Positions 16,320 through 24,786 of a DNA stretch of 55,986 nt are shown piece after piece. A program made the translations under genes and the position numbers. The DNA is taken from contig NZ_KV810431.1 in assembly GCF_001812805.1 (NCBI RefSeq), forward strand, positions 1,459 through 57,444, given 5' to 3'. The notes beneath the pieces were generated by a model. That model was given only the letters and a program-made list of their open reading frames with translations, was not told the origin of the DNA and searched no databases. The first letter of the stretch is position 1, and every line of letters begins with the position of its first letter. Source of the stretch: Corynebacterium sp. HMSC078H07. GTDB lineage: Bacteria > Actinomycetota > Actinomycetes > Mycobacteriales > Mycobacteriaceae.

Positions 16320-17147
16320 ATGAAATCCGAGCTTTATACCCTTCGTCACCTCCCGAACGTGCTGATCGTCACGATACTCGCAGTTATGATGGCGGGCATC
16401 AGCGCAGTCCTGCAGTGGGCACTTCCGTTCCTTTTGAAAATTGACCCGCCACAAGTCGGTGACAGTCCAACAGGCCAACAAGTTCAGGCGCTGATCGACG
16501 GCTCCGATCCCACGACGTCCAGTTTCCAATTGGCCGCCCTCGACATCACAGGTTCTGGCCAGTCGACAGGCATTTCAATCTTCCTCATCGCCATTGTTGC
16601 ACTCACAATCACCGCAGCTAGCTACCCATTTTCCAGCGGTGCAGTGGTGTGGAAGGTGGTTGGCGCTGGTTCGCGTATGAAATGGGTGCGTTCTTTGATC
16701 GCGGCTGTACTTAGTACCGTCCTCCTAGTGTGCGCGGGAGCCTGTGTTCTTAACTCACTGATCGCACTGGTTGCGGCTCCGATGAATGATGTTTCTCTGA
16801 TTGCTTCTGCTTCTAATGTCGCCGTCATGTGGCTTCGAGGCAGCCTGGCGGTGCTACTACTAACCCTCGCAATCATCGGTGTCGTATTAGCCATACAGAA
16901 AATCGGTCCAGCCATCGGCGTTATTGTCGCAGTGTTAATGGCAGGAGTTATCCTGGGAACTATCGGCGTCATGGCTGGGTGGGAACCGTATCTTTACAGT
17001 TGGCTTCCTTCTTCTGCTGTGTCAATTGCTGGTGGACAGGGGCCAACGCAGACTATGAATCCATGGGTGGGTATTGCTGTACTTACCGGCTGGTCGGTTG
17101 TGAGTATGGGACTTGGGCTCACCCGCTTTCACCGGGCAAATCTTTAA
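16320..17147 (+). CDS. ABC transporter permease
   Basis: A 275-residue protein with about six hydrophobic segments and a large extracytoplasmic loop after the first (residues about 38-80). This is the ABC-2 permease layout, and segment 2 begins near LFFI-like ISIFLIAIVALTITAAS. It starts 2 bp after the ATPase gene, and the two should form one transporter. The substrate is unknown. The linked NarL-type sensor system suggests an envelope-acting compound such as a peptide antibiotic. Confidence 0.8.
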   Translation: MKSELYTLRHLPNVLIVTILAVMMAGISAVLQWALPFLLKIDPPQVGDSPTGQQVQALIDGSDPTTSSFQLAALDITGSGQSTGISIFLIAIVALTITAASYPFSSGAVVWKVVGAGSRMKWVRSLIAAVLSTVLLVCAGACVLNSLIALVAAPMNDVSLIASASNVAVMWLRGSLAVLLLTLAIIGVVLAIQKIGPAIGVIVAVLMAGVILGTIGVMAGWEPYLYSWLPSSAVSIAGGQGPTQTMNPWVGIAVLTGWSVVSMGLGLTRFHRANL

Positions 17148-17148
17148 C

Positions 17149-18291
17149 ATGGGCTACATGAATCGCCTTTCAGCCAGAGACATCGCTCTCGCTGTCATCG
17201 TTCTAGGCCTTGACCTCGTTGGGTTCCTGGTGGCTAGCTCGATGGAACCAACCCCCTTCAATACCGCATTGTCTCCAGCGCAGTACTGGTTGATTCTTGT
17301 TGCCATCATTGCCAAAGGCATCCTCCTACTGTGGCGCCGTAGATTCCCCTTAAGCGTGCTACTCGCGATTTCTTCTACTGAGCTCGTGTGGTCCCTCTAC
17401 TGTCTCGTCACCGCAGACTACAGCCTCGGCTACAACGGCATCGCTGCTTCGGTGGCTGCGTTTTCGCTAGCGCTGCACACGAAGTCAAAAACCCGCGACA
17501 CTATTACCCTCATTATCTCGGGTCTCATTGTCGGCATCCTCCGCGCCACTGTCATGCCACCGCTGGGAGGAATCGAGCCTCCACTTTTTACTCTGCTGAC
17601 AGCCCTGGGCTGGATACTCCCCCTCATAGTGCTCTTTGCTATTGGACTCGCTGTCCGCAATAACCGTGAGCTCACCGCATCCCTTGCCCGTCAAGCAGAA
17701 CTCGCTGAGGAAAACGCCATTGTCGAGGAGCGCGCCCGCATTGCGCGAGAGCTTCACGACACCACCGCCCATCACCTCTCAGCCATCGCCATCCAAGCTC
17801 AAGCCGCACAGGCATGCATCGATGTCAACCCCATCGCTGCCAAAGAACATCTCCAACACGTGACCTCGTCGACGACGAAGGCACTCCAGGATGTCCGCGC
17901 GACCGTTGGCAAGCTCTCGGTTTCCGATGCCGAAATACACCGCATCCCTCAGCCTACAAATTTACCTGCGCTAATTTCGGAAGTTCGCGCTCTGGGACAG
18001 GTAGTAACGTTTTCGGACACTTCCCACTTGTCGGAGGGCGAGTTGATTGCGGCTTATCGAATCACCCAAGAAGCTCTGACAAATGCCCGCAAACATGCAA
18101 CAGGCGCGCCTGTTGATGTCATGCTGAGCGATGATGAACTGCGGATAATCACCCGCGGCACTTTCACACATAGCCCCACGGGCCGTGGCACCATCAGCAT
18201 CCAAGAGCGCGCCCGAGCTGTCGGTGCAACCGCTTTCAATGAACCTACCGAAGATGGCTGGCTGGTGCTCATTACCTGGAGGAAGCCATGA
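17149..18291 (+). CDS. Sensor histidine kinase, NarL-type (HisKA_3)
   Basis: A 380-residue kinase. The first 170 residues contain five to six hydrophobic segments. A short coiled coil leads to the phospho-acceptor His203 in RARIARELHDTTAHHLSAIA. The ATPase domain shows the N-box YRITQEALTNARKHA and a G-box GRGTISIQERARAVGA, with no clear DxGxG. The ATG at 17149 lies one base after the permease stop; a second ATG nine bases on (17158) is also possible. It overlaps the regulator gene by 4 bp and probably senses the substrate of the adjacent ABC transporter. Confidence 0.88.
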   Translation: MGYMNRLSARDIALAVIVLGLDLVGFLVASSMEPTPFNTALSPAQYWLILVAIIAKGILLLWRRRFPLSVLLAISSTELVWSLYCLVTADYSLGYNGIAASVAAFSLALHTKSKTRDTITLIISGLIVGILRATVMPPLGGIEPPLFTLLTALGWILPLIVLFAIGLAVRNNRELTASLARQAELAEENAIVEERARIARELHDTTAHHLSAIAIQAQAAQACIDVNPIAAKEHLQHVTSSTTKALQDVRATVGKLSVSDAEIHRIPQPTNLPALISEVRALGQVVTFSDTSHLSEGELIAAYRITQEALTNARKHATGAPVDVMLSDDELRIITRGTFTHSPTGRGTISIQERARAVGATAFNEPTEDGWLVLITWRKP

Positions 18292-18926
18292 TTCGGGTCT
18301 TGTTAGTTGATGACCAACCTCTGATCAGACAGGGATTAAAGGCAATCTTCGAGGCCACCGGAGAGATCGAAGTTGTGGCTGAGGCAGCTTCTGGAAATGA
18401 GGCGATAGCGGCTGCAAGGGTACGCGACATTGACGTGGTGTGCCTCGATATCCGTATGCCTGACGGGGACGGTATCTACGCGACCACGGAGATTAACAAG
18501 CAAGACAATCCCCCAGCAGTCATCGTGATCACGACCTTTGACCTAGACGAATACGTCTTTGGCGCCCTCGAAGCCGGTGCCTGTGGCGTCATGCTGAAAG
18601 ACTCCCCAATGACCGACCTCATTCAAGGCGTCAAACACGCGGCCTCAGGTGAAGGCATGGTCGACGCTGCGGTTACTAAAAGGGTGATTGCGGAATTTGG
18701 TCGGCGGAAAGCGCGGGCCACGGTAGATTCATCCCTACTCACGCCGCGCGAACTCGAGTGCGTACGGGCCCTGGGCAAAGGATTGACCAACATCGAAATC
18801 GGGCGCGAGCTGTATTTGGAGCCCTCGACGGTCAAGACTCATTTGTCATCTGCGATGGCCAAAGTGGGAGCTAGTTCGCGAGTACAGCTCGTGATCTGGG
18901 CCTTTCGCGCAGGAGTGGTGAGCTAA
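18288..18926 (+). CDS. Response regulator, NarL/LuxR family
   Basis: A 212-residue regulator with receiver residues VDDQ, phospho-acceptor Asp54 (VVCLDIRMPDGDG), Thr in ITTFDLDEYV and Lys in VMLKDS. The C-terminal HTH (about 148-205) contains LTPRELECVRALGKGLTNIE and STVKTHLSSAMAKVG. Its start overlaps the kinase stop (ATGA). The ATPase, permease, kinase and regulator genes form one tight four-gene unit. Confidence 0.92.
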   Translation: MIRVLLVDDQPLIRQGLKAIFEATGEIEVVAEAASGNEAIAAARVRDIDVVCLDIRMPDGDGIYATTEINKQDNPPAVIVITTFDLDEYVFGALEAGACGVMLKDSPMTDLIQGVKHAASGEGMVDAAVTKRVIAEFGRRKARATVDSSLLTPRELECVRALGKGLTNIEIGRELYLEPSTVKTHLSSAMAKVGASSRVQLVIWAFRAGVVS

Positions 18927-19050
18927 CTAGGGTGCGATCTTTTTTCGATGAGCACCTTTGGGAATTCCACATAGACAACCGCTATTCGAAAGTACGCAAT
19001 TCCAAACACCATCCCATAACCGTAGAGCTGTTAACACGGTGGGTACAAAG

Positions 19051-19286
19051 TTATCCACAGGGTGGGGATAACTCTGTGAAAATCGAATTTCACAACCCTT
19101 GTCCACAGCCTGTGGATAAGTGTTTTCACGCTCCTCACAGGGCGATTAAAAACTGCAATCGAAAGCGATTCACCTGCTGATCTGGGCAAATCTTGGTGTA
19201 CACGTTCGGTGAATTACAAAAATGTAGTTATCCACAGTGTGGATAACTTATGTGGAATTCTTTCGCACAAAGGTTTTGGTGGATAA
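19051..19286. other. Remote cluster of paired DnaA boxes
   Basis: The 370 bp between the regulator gene and the rhomboid gene hold no credible gene but contain seven DnaA-box-like 9-mers. Three head-to-head pairs are visible. TTATCCACA (19051-19059) faces TGGGGATAA (19063-19071). TTGTCCACA (19099-19107) faces TGTGGATAA (19111-19119). TTATCCACA (19228-19236) faces TGTGGATAA (19238-19246). GGTGGATAA at 19278-19286 is a further near match. Four copies are perfect, and the pairs are 1-3 bp apart. The site is about 26 kb from dnaA. It may act as a DnaA titration or reactivation site, a secondary origin element or a DnaA-regulated promoter. Confidence 0.7.
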
Positions 19287-19296
19287 CACGCCCGAG

Positions 19297-19941
19297 CTAT
19301 CCCCAAAGCCCAGCTCGCAGCGCCGCTAACACGGCTACCACGACAGCAATAAGCCATATCCCCAGCCAGCGCAGCCACGTGCGTTGTTGAAAGAGGAATG
19401 GTGCCAACAGCAGCCCTGTGAGCAAACCGCCCAAGTGCCCCCACACGGAGACGTTCTCCGCCACGAAGCTGTAGATCACATTGGCCACCACGAGGACGAT
19501 GGGTGCTCGCAGATCCAGACCGCGGCTGCGGTACACGCCAATCAGCAAGCCCATGAGCGCAAAGAGAGCACCAGAGGCTCCCACCGTGGGTGTGCCGAAG
19601 TCCATCCACAGAACTGCGGCGGAAGAGCCCACAATGGAGATGAGATAAGCCGCTACGTACAGCACGCTCCCCAGCGCACGCTCGACTTCCCTGCCCACAA
19701 AGAACAGCATCACCATGTTGACCAGGAGGTGCCCGGCGTCCAGGTGCATAAAGCCCGCGGTAATGACAGTTGTGGGGTGGTCGGACACCTCAGGGCCCCA
19801 CAGTGTCCAGTCTTGGGCCAGCATGCTGCGATAGTAGGGCGCGGAGAGGGACGAGCCTTGAATGGCCGTGGCACACCAAGCACCGATGCACAAGACCATG
19901 AGCACCAGGGTGGCCGGTGCTGATTTCAGATAGTTCTTCAC
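19297..19941 (-). CDS. Rhomboid-family intramembrane serine protease
   Basis: A 214-residue protein with about six transmembrane helices. The catalytic Ser123 is in GASGALF and the catalytic His169 in SVWGHLGGLL. The conserved HLLVNM motif (His71, Asn75) is also present. Rhomboids cleave transmembrane segments of other membrane proteins; the substrate here is unknown. The GTG at 19941 follows AAGGAG by 5 nt. It is encoded downstream of ppiA on the same strand with a hairpin between them. Its 3' end borders the remote DnaA-box cluster. Confidence 0.92.
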   Translation of the reverse strand: MKNYLKSAPATLVLMVLCIGAWCATAIQGSSLSAPYYRSMLAQDWTLWGPEVSDHPTTVITAGFMHLDAGHLLVNMVMLFFVGREVERALGSVLYVAAYLISIVGSSAAVLWMDFGTPTVGASGALFALMGLLIGVYRSRGLDLRAPIVLVVANVIYSFVAENVSVWGHLGGLLTGLLLAPFLFQQRTWLRWLGIWLIAVVVAVLAALRAGLWG

Positions 19942-19962
19942 ACAAGCTCCTTATACGCACCA

Positions 19963-19993
19963 AGCCCGCCACCACATCTTGTGGCAGCGGGCT
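19963..19993. terminator. Hairpin between ppiA and the rhomboid gene
   Basis: AGCCCGC (19963-19969) pairs with GCGGGCT (19987-19993), with an inner CCAC/GTGG stem. On the minus strand it follows ppiA and precedes the rhomboid ribosome site. It lacks a strong T-tract, so termination may be partial. Confidence 0.5.
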
Positions 19994-20014
19994 CGGATGA
20001 AAAGTTAAGAACGC

Positions 20015-20545
20015 TTAGGCGATCTCGATGGACTCGATAACAACGTCCTCAGCCGGACGGTCCATGCGGTCGGTGGAGACCTTCGCAATCTTGGACACGA
20101 CCTCCTGGGAGGCGGCATCGGTAACCTCACCAAAGATGGTGTGGTGGTTGTTCAGATGCGGGGTCGGCGCCACGGTGATGAAGAACTGGGAGCCGTTGGT
20201 GCCCGGGCCAGCATTAGCCATGGCCAGCAGGAACGGACGGTCGAACTGCAGCTCCGGGTGGAACTCGTCTTGGAACTGGTAGCCAGGGCCGCCACGACCG
20301 GTGCCGGTCGGGTCGCCACCCTGGATCATGAACTGGTCAATGACGCGGTGGAAAATAGCGCCATCGTAGAACGGGCCGGACTGCTCGCCCTTTGCGTTCT
20401 GGGTGGTGTAGTCCTTCTCGCCCTTGGCCAGGCCGATGAAGTTCTCAACGGTTACCGGTGCGTGGTTACCGAACAGGTCGATAACAATGTCACCGTAGTT
20501 GGTGTGCATCGTTGCAGTTGCGGTCTTCTGAGTCATGCCTGCCAT
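20015..20545 (-). CDS. ppiA: Cyclophilin-type peptidyl-prolyl isomerase PpiA
   Basis: A 176-residue single-domain cyclophilin without a signal peptide, so cytoplasmic. The core motifs FHRVIDQFMIQGGDPTGTG, LLAMANAGPGTNGSQFFITV and HTIFGEV carry the catalytic Arg and substrate-pocket residues. It catalyses cis-trans isomerisation of prolyl bonds. Two start codons are possible: ATG at 20545 (MAGMTQK) and ATG at 20536 (MTQK). Neither has a good ribosome site, so a leaderless message is possible. Confidence 0.94.
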   Translation of the reverse strand: MAGMTQKTATATMHTNYGDIVIDLFGNHAPVTVENFIGLAKGEKDYTTQNAKGEQSGPFYDGAIFHRVIDQFMIQGGDPTGTGRGGPGYQFQDEFHPELQFDRPFLLAMANAGPGTNGSQFFITVAPTPHLNNHHTIFGEVTDAASQEVVSKIAKVSTDRMDRPAEDVVIESIEIA

Positions 20546-20614
20546 TGTATGGAAATTTCGCCCAGCGCGTCGTTCCGGCGCGACGCTGTCAGCGATCTGC
20601 GTAGTGTGTCAAGC

Positions 20615-21253
20615 ATGATCCGCGCTGTTCTCTTCGACCTTGATGACACCCTCATGGACCACACCACTGCCATGCATGCGGCTGTGGAGGACTGGCTTCC
20701 GGGCGGGCATCAAGAGCGTTTTGCCGAAATAGAAAGGAAGTGGTTCGCCGCGTACGAGCGTGGCGAAGTAAGCCACCAAGGCCAACGAGTGGAGCGTTGC
20801 CGCGAGTTTCTGGGCCGGCCGGAGATGACGGAACAGGAGGCTCTGGCGGAATATAGCAAGTATCTGGCCGCGTACGAGAAGCACTGGTGCGCGGTGGACG
20901 GCGCACGGGAAGCACTGGAATACGTCTTGGATTTAGGTCTCACGGTCGGTGTGCTGACGAACGGGGCGCGAGACATGCAGGAGAGCAAACTACGCGCAGG
21001 CGGGCTCGACCTGCCTGGGATCGAGCTCTTCCCCACTGTGGAGATGACTAAGCCAAAGCCGCACCGAGAGGCCTATCTCGAAGCTTGTCGACGTTTGAAT
21101 GTGGAGCCCAGCTCCACTCTCATGGTGGGAGATTCGCTCGCCAACGATGTTATGGGCGCACGGGCGGCGGGGCTCACGGCGTTGCACTTCGATAGGAGTG
21201 GACACGGAGACATCGCCGCGCTCAGTGAGCTCACGGCGATGAACTTCGTTTAA
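20615..21253 (+). CDS. HAD-superfamily hydrolase
   Basis: A 212-residue phosphatase-like protein. Motif I is FDLDDTLMDHT (nucleophile Asp), motif II VLTNGAR, motif III Lys in TKPKPHREAY and motif IV MVGDSLANDVMGA. These match the HAD subfamily IA with a small helical cap, which includes nucleotidases and sugar phosphatases. The substrate cannot be told. The ATG at 20615 has no ribosome site, but TAGTGT (20602-20607) lies 7 nt upstream as a possible -10, which would make it leaderless. It is convergent with metE. Confidence 0.85.
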   Translation: MIRAVLFDLDDTLMDHTTAMHAAVEDWLPGGHQERFAEIERKWFAAYERGEVSHQGQRVERCREFLGRPEMTEQEALAEYSKYLAAYEKHWCAVDGAREALEYVLDLGLTVGVLTNGARDMQESKLRAGGLDLPGIELFPTVEMTKPKPHREAYLEACRRLNVEPSSTLMVGDSLANDVMGARAAGLTALHFDRSGHGDIAALSELTAMNFV

Positions 21254-21273
21254 ACCTCTTCAGAGGTTTAAAC
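21248..21273. terminator. Bidirectional terminator between the HAD gene and metE
   Basis: GTTTAAACCTC-TTCA-GAGGTTTAAAC is a perfect 11-bp stem with a 4-nt loop. It overlaps the stop codon of the HAD gene and lies 15 bp beyond the metE stop on the other strand, well placed to end both convergent transcripts. Confidence 0.75.
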
Positions 21274-21287
21274 CAGAGGATTTGAGC

Positions 21288-23552
21288 CTACAGGCTGGAG
21301 CGGACCTCGTCGCGGGCGAGGACTAGGTTGCGCAGGGAGGCCTCGGTCTCCTCGTAACCTCGTGTCTTCAGGCCGCAGTCCGGGTTGACCCACAGGCGCT
21401 CGGCCGGCACGTTCTTGAGAGCGGCGCGGATGAGCTCGGCCATCTCCGCCACGGACGGGATGCGCGGCGAGTGGATGTCATAGATGCCCGGGCCAATCTC
21501 CGAGTGGAACTTTTCATCGATGTCCTCGAGGAGCTCCATGCGGGAACGGGCTGCCTCGATGGAGGTGACGTCGGCGTCGAGGCCGGCGACGGCGTCGATA
21601 ATCTGGCCGAACTCCGAGTAGCAGAGGTGCGTGTGGATCTGAGTGGTCGGCTTGGCCTCAAGTGCTACGAGTCGGAAGGAACGCACAGCCCAATCCAGGT
21701 AGGCCTTGCGGTCCTGCTCGCGCAGCGGCAGCAGCTCGCGCAAGGCGGGCTCGTCGATCTGGATGATGTCAATGCCGGCCTCTTCGAGGTCGCGGACTTC
21801 GTCGGCTAGCGCCACGCCCAGCTGGTCGGCGGAGACAGACTGGTGGACGTCATCGCGCACGAAGGACCAGGCCAGAATGGTCACCGGGCCGGTGAGCATG
21901 CCCTTGACGTGCTTTTTAGACTGGGACTGAGCGAACTTCGCCCACTCGGTGGTCATGGCCTTCGGGCGAGAGATGTCGCCAACGACGATTGGCGGACGGG
22001 TGCAGCGGGAACCGTAGGACTGGACCCAACCGTTCTCGGTGACGACGAAGCCGTCGAGAAGCTCGGCGAAATACTGCACCATGTCGTTGCGCTCCGGCTC
22101 GCCGTGGACGAGGACGTCGAGGCCTAGGCGCTCCTGCAGCTCGATGACGCTGGTGACTTCCTTGCGCAGGGCTTCGGTGTAGTCGGCGTCCGACAGCTCG
22201 CCCTTACGGTGAGCGGCACGCGCAGCACGAATCTCAGAGGTCTGCGGGAAGGAACCGATGGTGGTGGTCGGCAGCTGCGGCAGGCCGAGGGCCTCCTGTG
22301 CCTTGGTGCGCTCGGCGAACTCCGGCTGGCGCTGGACCTGGCCCTCCGGCAATTGCGCGGTGCGATCCTGCACAGCCTGGTTGTGGGTACGAGAGGACTC
22401 GGCGCGAGTACGCACAGCGCGGTCGGCTTGTGCATAGGCCTCAGGGGCGTCGAGGGGGCCGGCGGCGAGTGCTACGACCTCACGGATCTTCTCGTCAGCG
22501 AAGGCGAACCACGTAGCAACATCCACCGGCAGGGAGGTCTCCGCCTCCACCGTGTGCGGCACATGCTGCAGGGACACCGAGGTGGTCACGGAAACGCCCT
22601 CGCCCAAGGTCTCGAGCTTCTCGCGCAGGTCGCGCAGGTTCGCGGCCCAGACGTTACGGCCGTCGATGAGGCCGGCGGCGAGGTGGGTTGCCTCAGCGAG
22701 TTTCTTCACGCGCTCGAGGTAGGAGTTGTCCAGTGCCAGGGTGCCCACGGAGAGATCGACCTGGGCGGCTTCCGGCTTAAGCTCAGCAATGGCGTCGAGG
22801 CCCGCGTTGAGGGAACCATACGGCGTGGTCAGGTAGACCTGCGGGCGCTTTTCCGCGGCGAGGATGCGACCATAGGCGATCTTAAGGGCGGCGGCTAGGG
22901 AGGCGTCGTCAGCCGCGGCGAGGTCAGCAACCAGGGCCGGCTCGGCCAGCTGGATCCACTCCACGTTGGCGTCGGCAAGCTGCTCAAGCACGATGAGATA
23001 GGACTCCACCAGCTCGTCGAGGCGGTCGAGCGGCTGCGTGGTAGCGCCTTCAGCCTGCTTGGACAGGGCCAGAAGGGTCACCGGGCCAACGAGGACCGGG
23101 CGCACGGTGTGGCCAGCCGCGCGGGCCTCCTCCACGATCTTCAGCACGCGCTGCGGGCGGGCGGTGAAGGGCTGGTCATCGGTGATTTCCGGAACGATGT
23201 AGTGGTAGTTGGTGTCGAACCACTTGGTCATCTCCAGTGGCGCGGTGTCCTTGTTGCCACGGGCCAGGGTGAACTCGTCATCGAGGCTCTCGCCCTCGAC
23301 CGCACCCACGGTCAGCGCGGTCTCGAGGACGTGGTCGTAGTAGGCGACGTCCGCCGGGATGGCGTAATCCTCAGTGAGGCCCAACTCCTTGAGGCGAGCA
23401 TAGGTATCGAGGCGTAGGGAGTGCGCGGCGGACTCGAAGGTCTCAGCGTCAATCTTGCCGGTCCAGTAGGACTCCAGCGCGCGCTTGAGTTCGCGGTGAG
23501 CGCCAACGCGGGGGTAGCCCTCAATTGTGGCCTTAGGGAAGGATGCGGTCAT
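21288..23552 (-). CDS. metE: Cobalamin-independent methionine synthase MetE
   Basis: A 754-residue enzyme of full family length. It transfers a methyl group from 5-methyltetrahydrofolate triglutamate to homocysteine, the last step of methionine synthesis. The C-terminal zinc site is visible as [10 protein letters not shown] (His and Cys ligands) and [10 protein letters not shown] (third Cys). [10 protein letters not shown] and [17 protein letters not shown] are also typical. It overlaps metF by 4 bp (ATGA), so the folate reductase and the synthase that uses its product are translationally coupled. Confidence 0.97.
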   Translation of the reverse strand: MTASFPKATIEGYPRVGAHRELKRALESYWTGKIDAETFESAAHSLRLDTYARLKELGLTEDYAIPADVAYYDHVLETALTVGAVEGESLDDEFTLARGNKDTAPLEMTKWFDTNYHYIVPEITDDQPFTARPQRVLKIVEEARAAGHTVRPVLVGPVTLLALSKQAEGATTQPLDRLDELVESYLIVLEQLADANVEWIQLAEPALVADLAAADDASLAAALKIAYGRILAAEKRPQVYLTTPYGSLNAGLDAIAELKPEAAQVDLSVGTLALDNSYLERVKKLAEATHLAAGLIDGRNVWAANLRDLREKLETLGEGVSVTTSVSLQHVPHTVEAETSLPVDVATWFAFADEKIREVVALAAGPLDAPEAYAQADRAVRTRAESSRTHNQAVQDRTAQLPEGQVQRQPEFAERTKAQEALGLPQLPTTTIGSFPQTSEIRAARAAHRKGELSDADYTEALRKEVTSVIELQERLGLDVLVHGEPERNDMVQYFAELLDGFVVTENGWVQSYGSRCTRPPIVVGDISRPKAMTTEWAKFAQSQSKKHVKGMLTGPVTILAWSFVRDDVHQSVSADQLGVALADEVRDLEEAGIDIIQIDEPALRELLPLREQDRKAYLDWAVRSFRLVALEAKPTTQIHTHLCYSEFGQIIDAVAGLDADVTSIEAARSRMELLEDIDEKFHSEIGPGIYDIHSPRIPSVAEMAELIRAALKNVPAERLWVNPDCGLKTRGYEETEASLRNLVLARDEVRSSL

Positions 23553-24472
23553 GGGGTGACTCCAATTCGATTAAGCAGGTCAGTCGTAATGTCAGGATTG
23601 TTGTGCGTGTAGATGTGCAGTCCATCGGCGCCGGCGTTCAGCACGGATTGCGCCAATGAGGCTGTAATCTGCATGCCTATTTCTTGTTCTTCCTCAGGTG
23701 AGGTCGCTGCCGCGAGCCGGTCAAGGACCTTTGTCGGCCCATCCAGCCCGGACAGCTGGCACATTCGCTCCACCCGAGCACGACTAGTCATAGGCATGAT
23801 CCCGGGGATGAGCGGAATGCGCACGCCCGCCAGCCGGGCGCGCTGGGCAAAGCGGACGTAATCTTCCGCGTCGAAGAAAAGCTGGGTTATGGCGAAGTCC
23901 GCGCCGAGGCGCTGCTTGGCCAAAAGGACGTCGATGTCCTCGTCCGGTGTGGCGGACTCGGCGTGGCCGTTGGGATAGCAGGCCACACCCACGGCCAAGC
24001 GGCCGGCCGCCAGCCGCGCCACGCGGGCGGATTCCCAACGGCGGATGAGCCGGACGAGGGAGTCAGCGTGCGGCAGATGGCCTTCGGGCATGCCCTCCTC
24101 GGGGAGGTCACCGCGGAGGGCGAGGAGGCCGCGCACGCCGGCGTCGACAAGCGCGTCGATCCAGCCAATAAGCTCCTGCTCAGTACCGGCGGTGCAGGCC
24201 AGATGAGCCAGTGGACGCATCGCGGTATCGCGCGAAATCTTCTCAATGAACGCCGCGGTGCCCTTAAGCCAGCCAGAGCGCTGGGAGCTGGTCACCGCGA
24301 TGTAGTCCGGGTTATACGCGGACAGAGTGGCGAGCAGGCGGTCGATTTTGGCGGCATCGGCGTCGTGACGCGGCGGGATCACTTCGAAGGAAAGCGCGGT
24401 GCGCTCAAGGTGCTTAGGTGTATCTTCGCTGATTTGGTCTAGTGGCGCGGATGCGGAGAGTCGCGGGGACAT
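23549..24472 (-). CDS. metF: 5,10-methylenetetrahydrofolate reductase MetF
   Basis: A 307-residue flavoprotein that makes 5-methyltetrahydrofolate for MetE. The N-terminus LSFEVIPPRHDADAAKIDRL contains the catalytic Glu region. ALRGDLPEEG, DFAITQLFFDAEDYVRF and RIPLIPGIMPM are conserved family segments. The ATG at 24472 is chosen because AGGAGG sits 5 nt upstream. A GTG two codons earlier lies inside that ribosome site. The upstream region holds two copies of a 19-bp repeat that may be an operator for the operon. Confidence 0.94.
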   Translation of the reverse strand: MSPRLSASAPLDQISEDTPKHLERTALSFEVIPPRHDADAAKIDRLLATLSAYNPDYIAVTSSQRSGWLKGTAAFIEKISRDTAMRPLAHLACTAGTEQELIGWIDALVDAGVRGLLALRGDLPEEGMPEGHLPHADSLVRLIRRWESARVARLAAGRLAVGVACYPNGHAESATPDEDIDVLLAKQRLGADFAITQLFFDAEDYVRFAQRARLAGVRIPLIPGIMPMTSRARVERMCQLSGLDGPTKVLDRLAAATSPEEEQEIGMQITASLAQSVLNAGADGLHIYTHNNPDITTDLLNRIGVTP

Positions 24473-24525
24473 GGTCACCTCCTCTGCAGGTTATCGGGGT
24501 AAGTCTTCGTTGCTGTTGATGAAAA

Positions 24526-24654
24526 CGTACCAAGCTGTCCATTTTCACGGGAAGCATTTGACGAATGGTGATACCTTTCTACGCCAGCCAGCTGCACCGT
24601 TAGCAAAACCCAAGGTGAATAAAATATTCCCGATCCGTACAAAGCTGTCTATTT
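24526..24654. promoter_or_regulatory. Two direct copies of a 19-bp element upstream of metF
   Basis: CGTACCAAGCTGTCCATTT (24526-24544) and CGTACAAAGCTGTCTATTT (24636-24654) differ at only two bases and start 110 bp apart in the 314-bp gap between metF and the divergent lysine-rich gene. On the metF strand they read AAATAGACAGCTTTGTACG, which partly resembles the McbR site TAGAC-N6-GTCTA known for corynebacterial methionine genes (left arm matches, right arm does not). A 7-bp-arm hairpin, AGTGGCG/CGCCACT (24685-24710), also lies here. Confidence 0.5.
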
Positions 24655-24786
24655 CGGGCGTGCTGCTTGGCGCTCCCCACACTCAGTGGCGGGGCATGGC
24701 CGGCGCCACTACGCTGAAAGGGAGTACCCAGCGAAATAACACCGCTCCTCCCTGTACACACGCTACGAAAAGGAGAACCACTCCCG

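Noticed and set aside
18932..19180. An 82-codon frame across the paired DnaA boxes
   Set aside because: No domain, unusual composition and no start signal; the repeats explain the sequence better.
24661..24720. Possible cobalamin riboswitch upstream of metF-metE (GCCACTG-like sequence on the minus strand)
   Set aside because: Only the short box-like string is present; the conserved GGTGAAATCC-like and later core segments are missing. A simple inverted repeat AGTGGCG/CGCCACT explains the string. A covariance-model search (Rfam cobalamin) would settle it.
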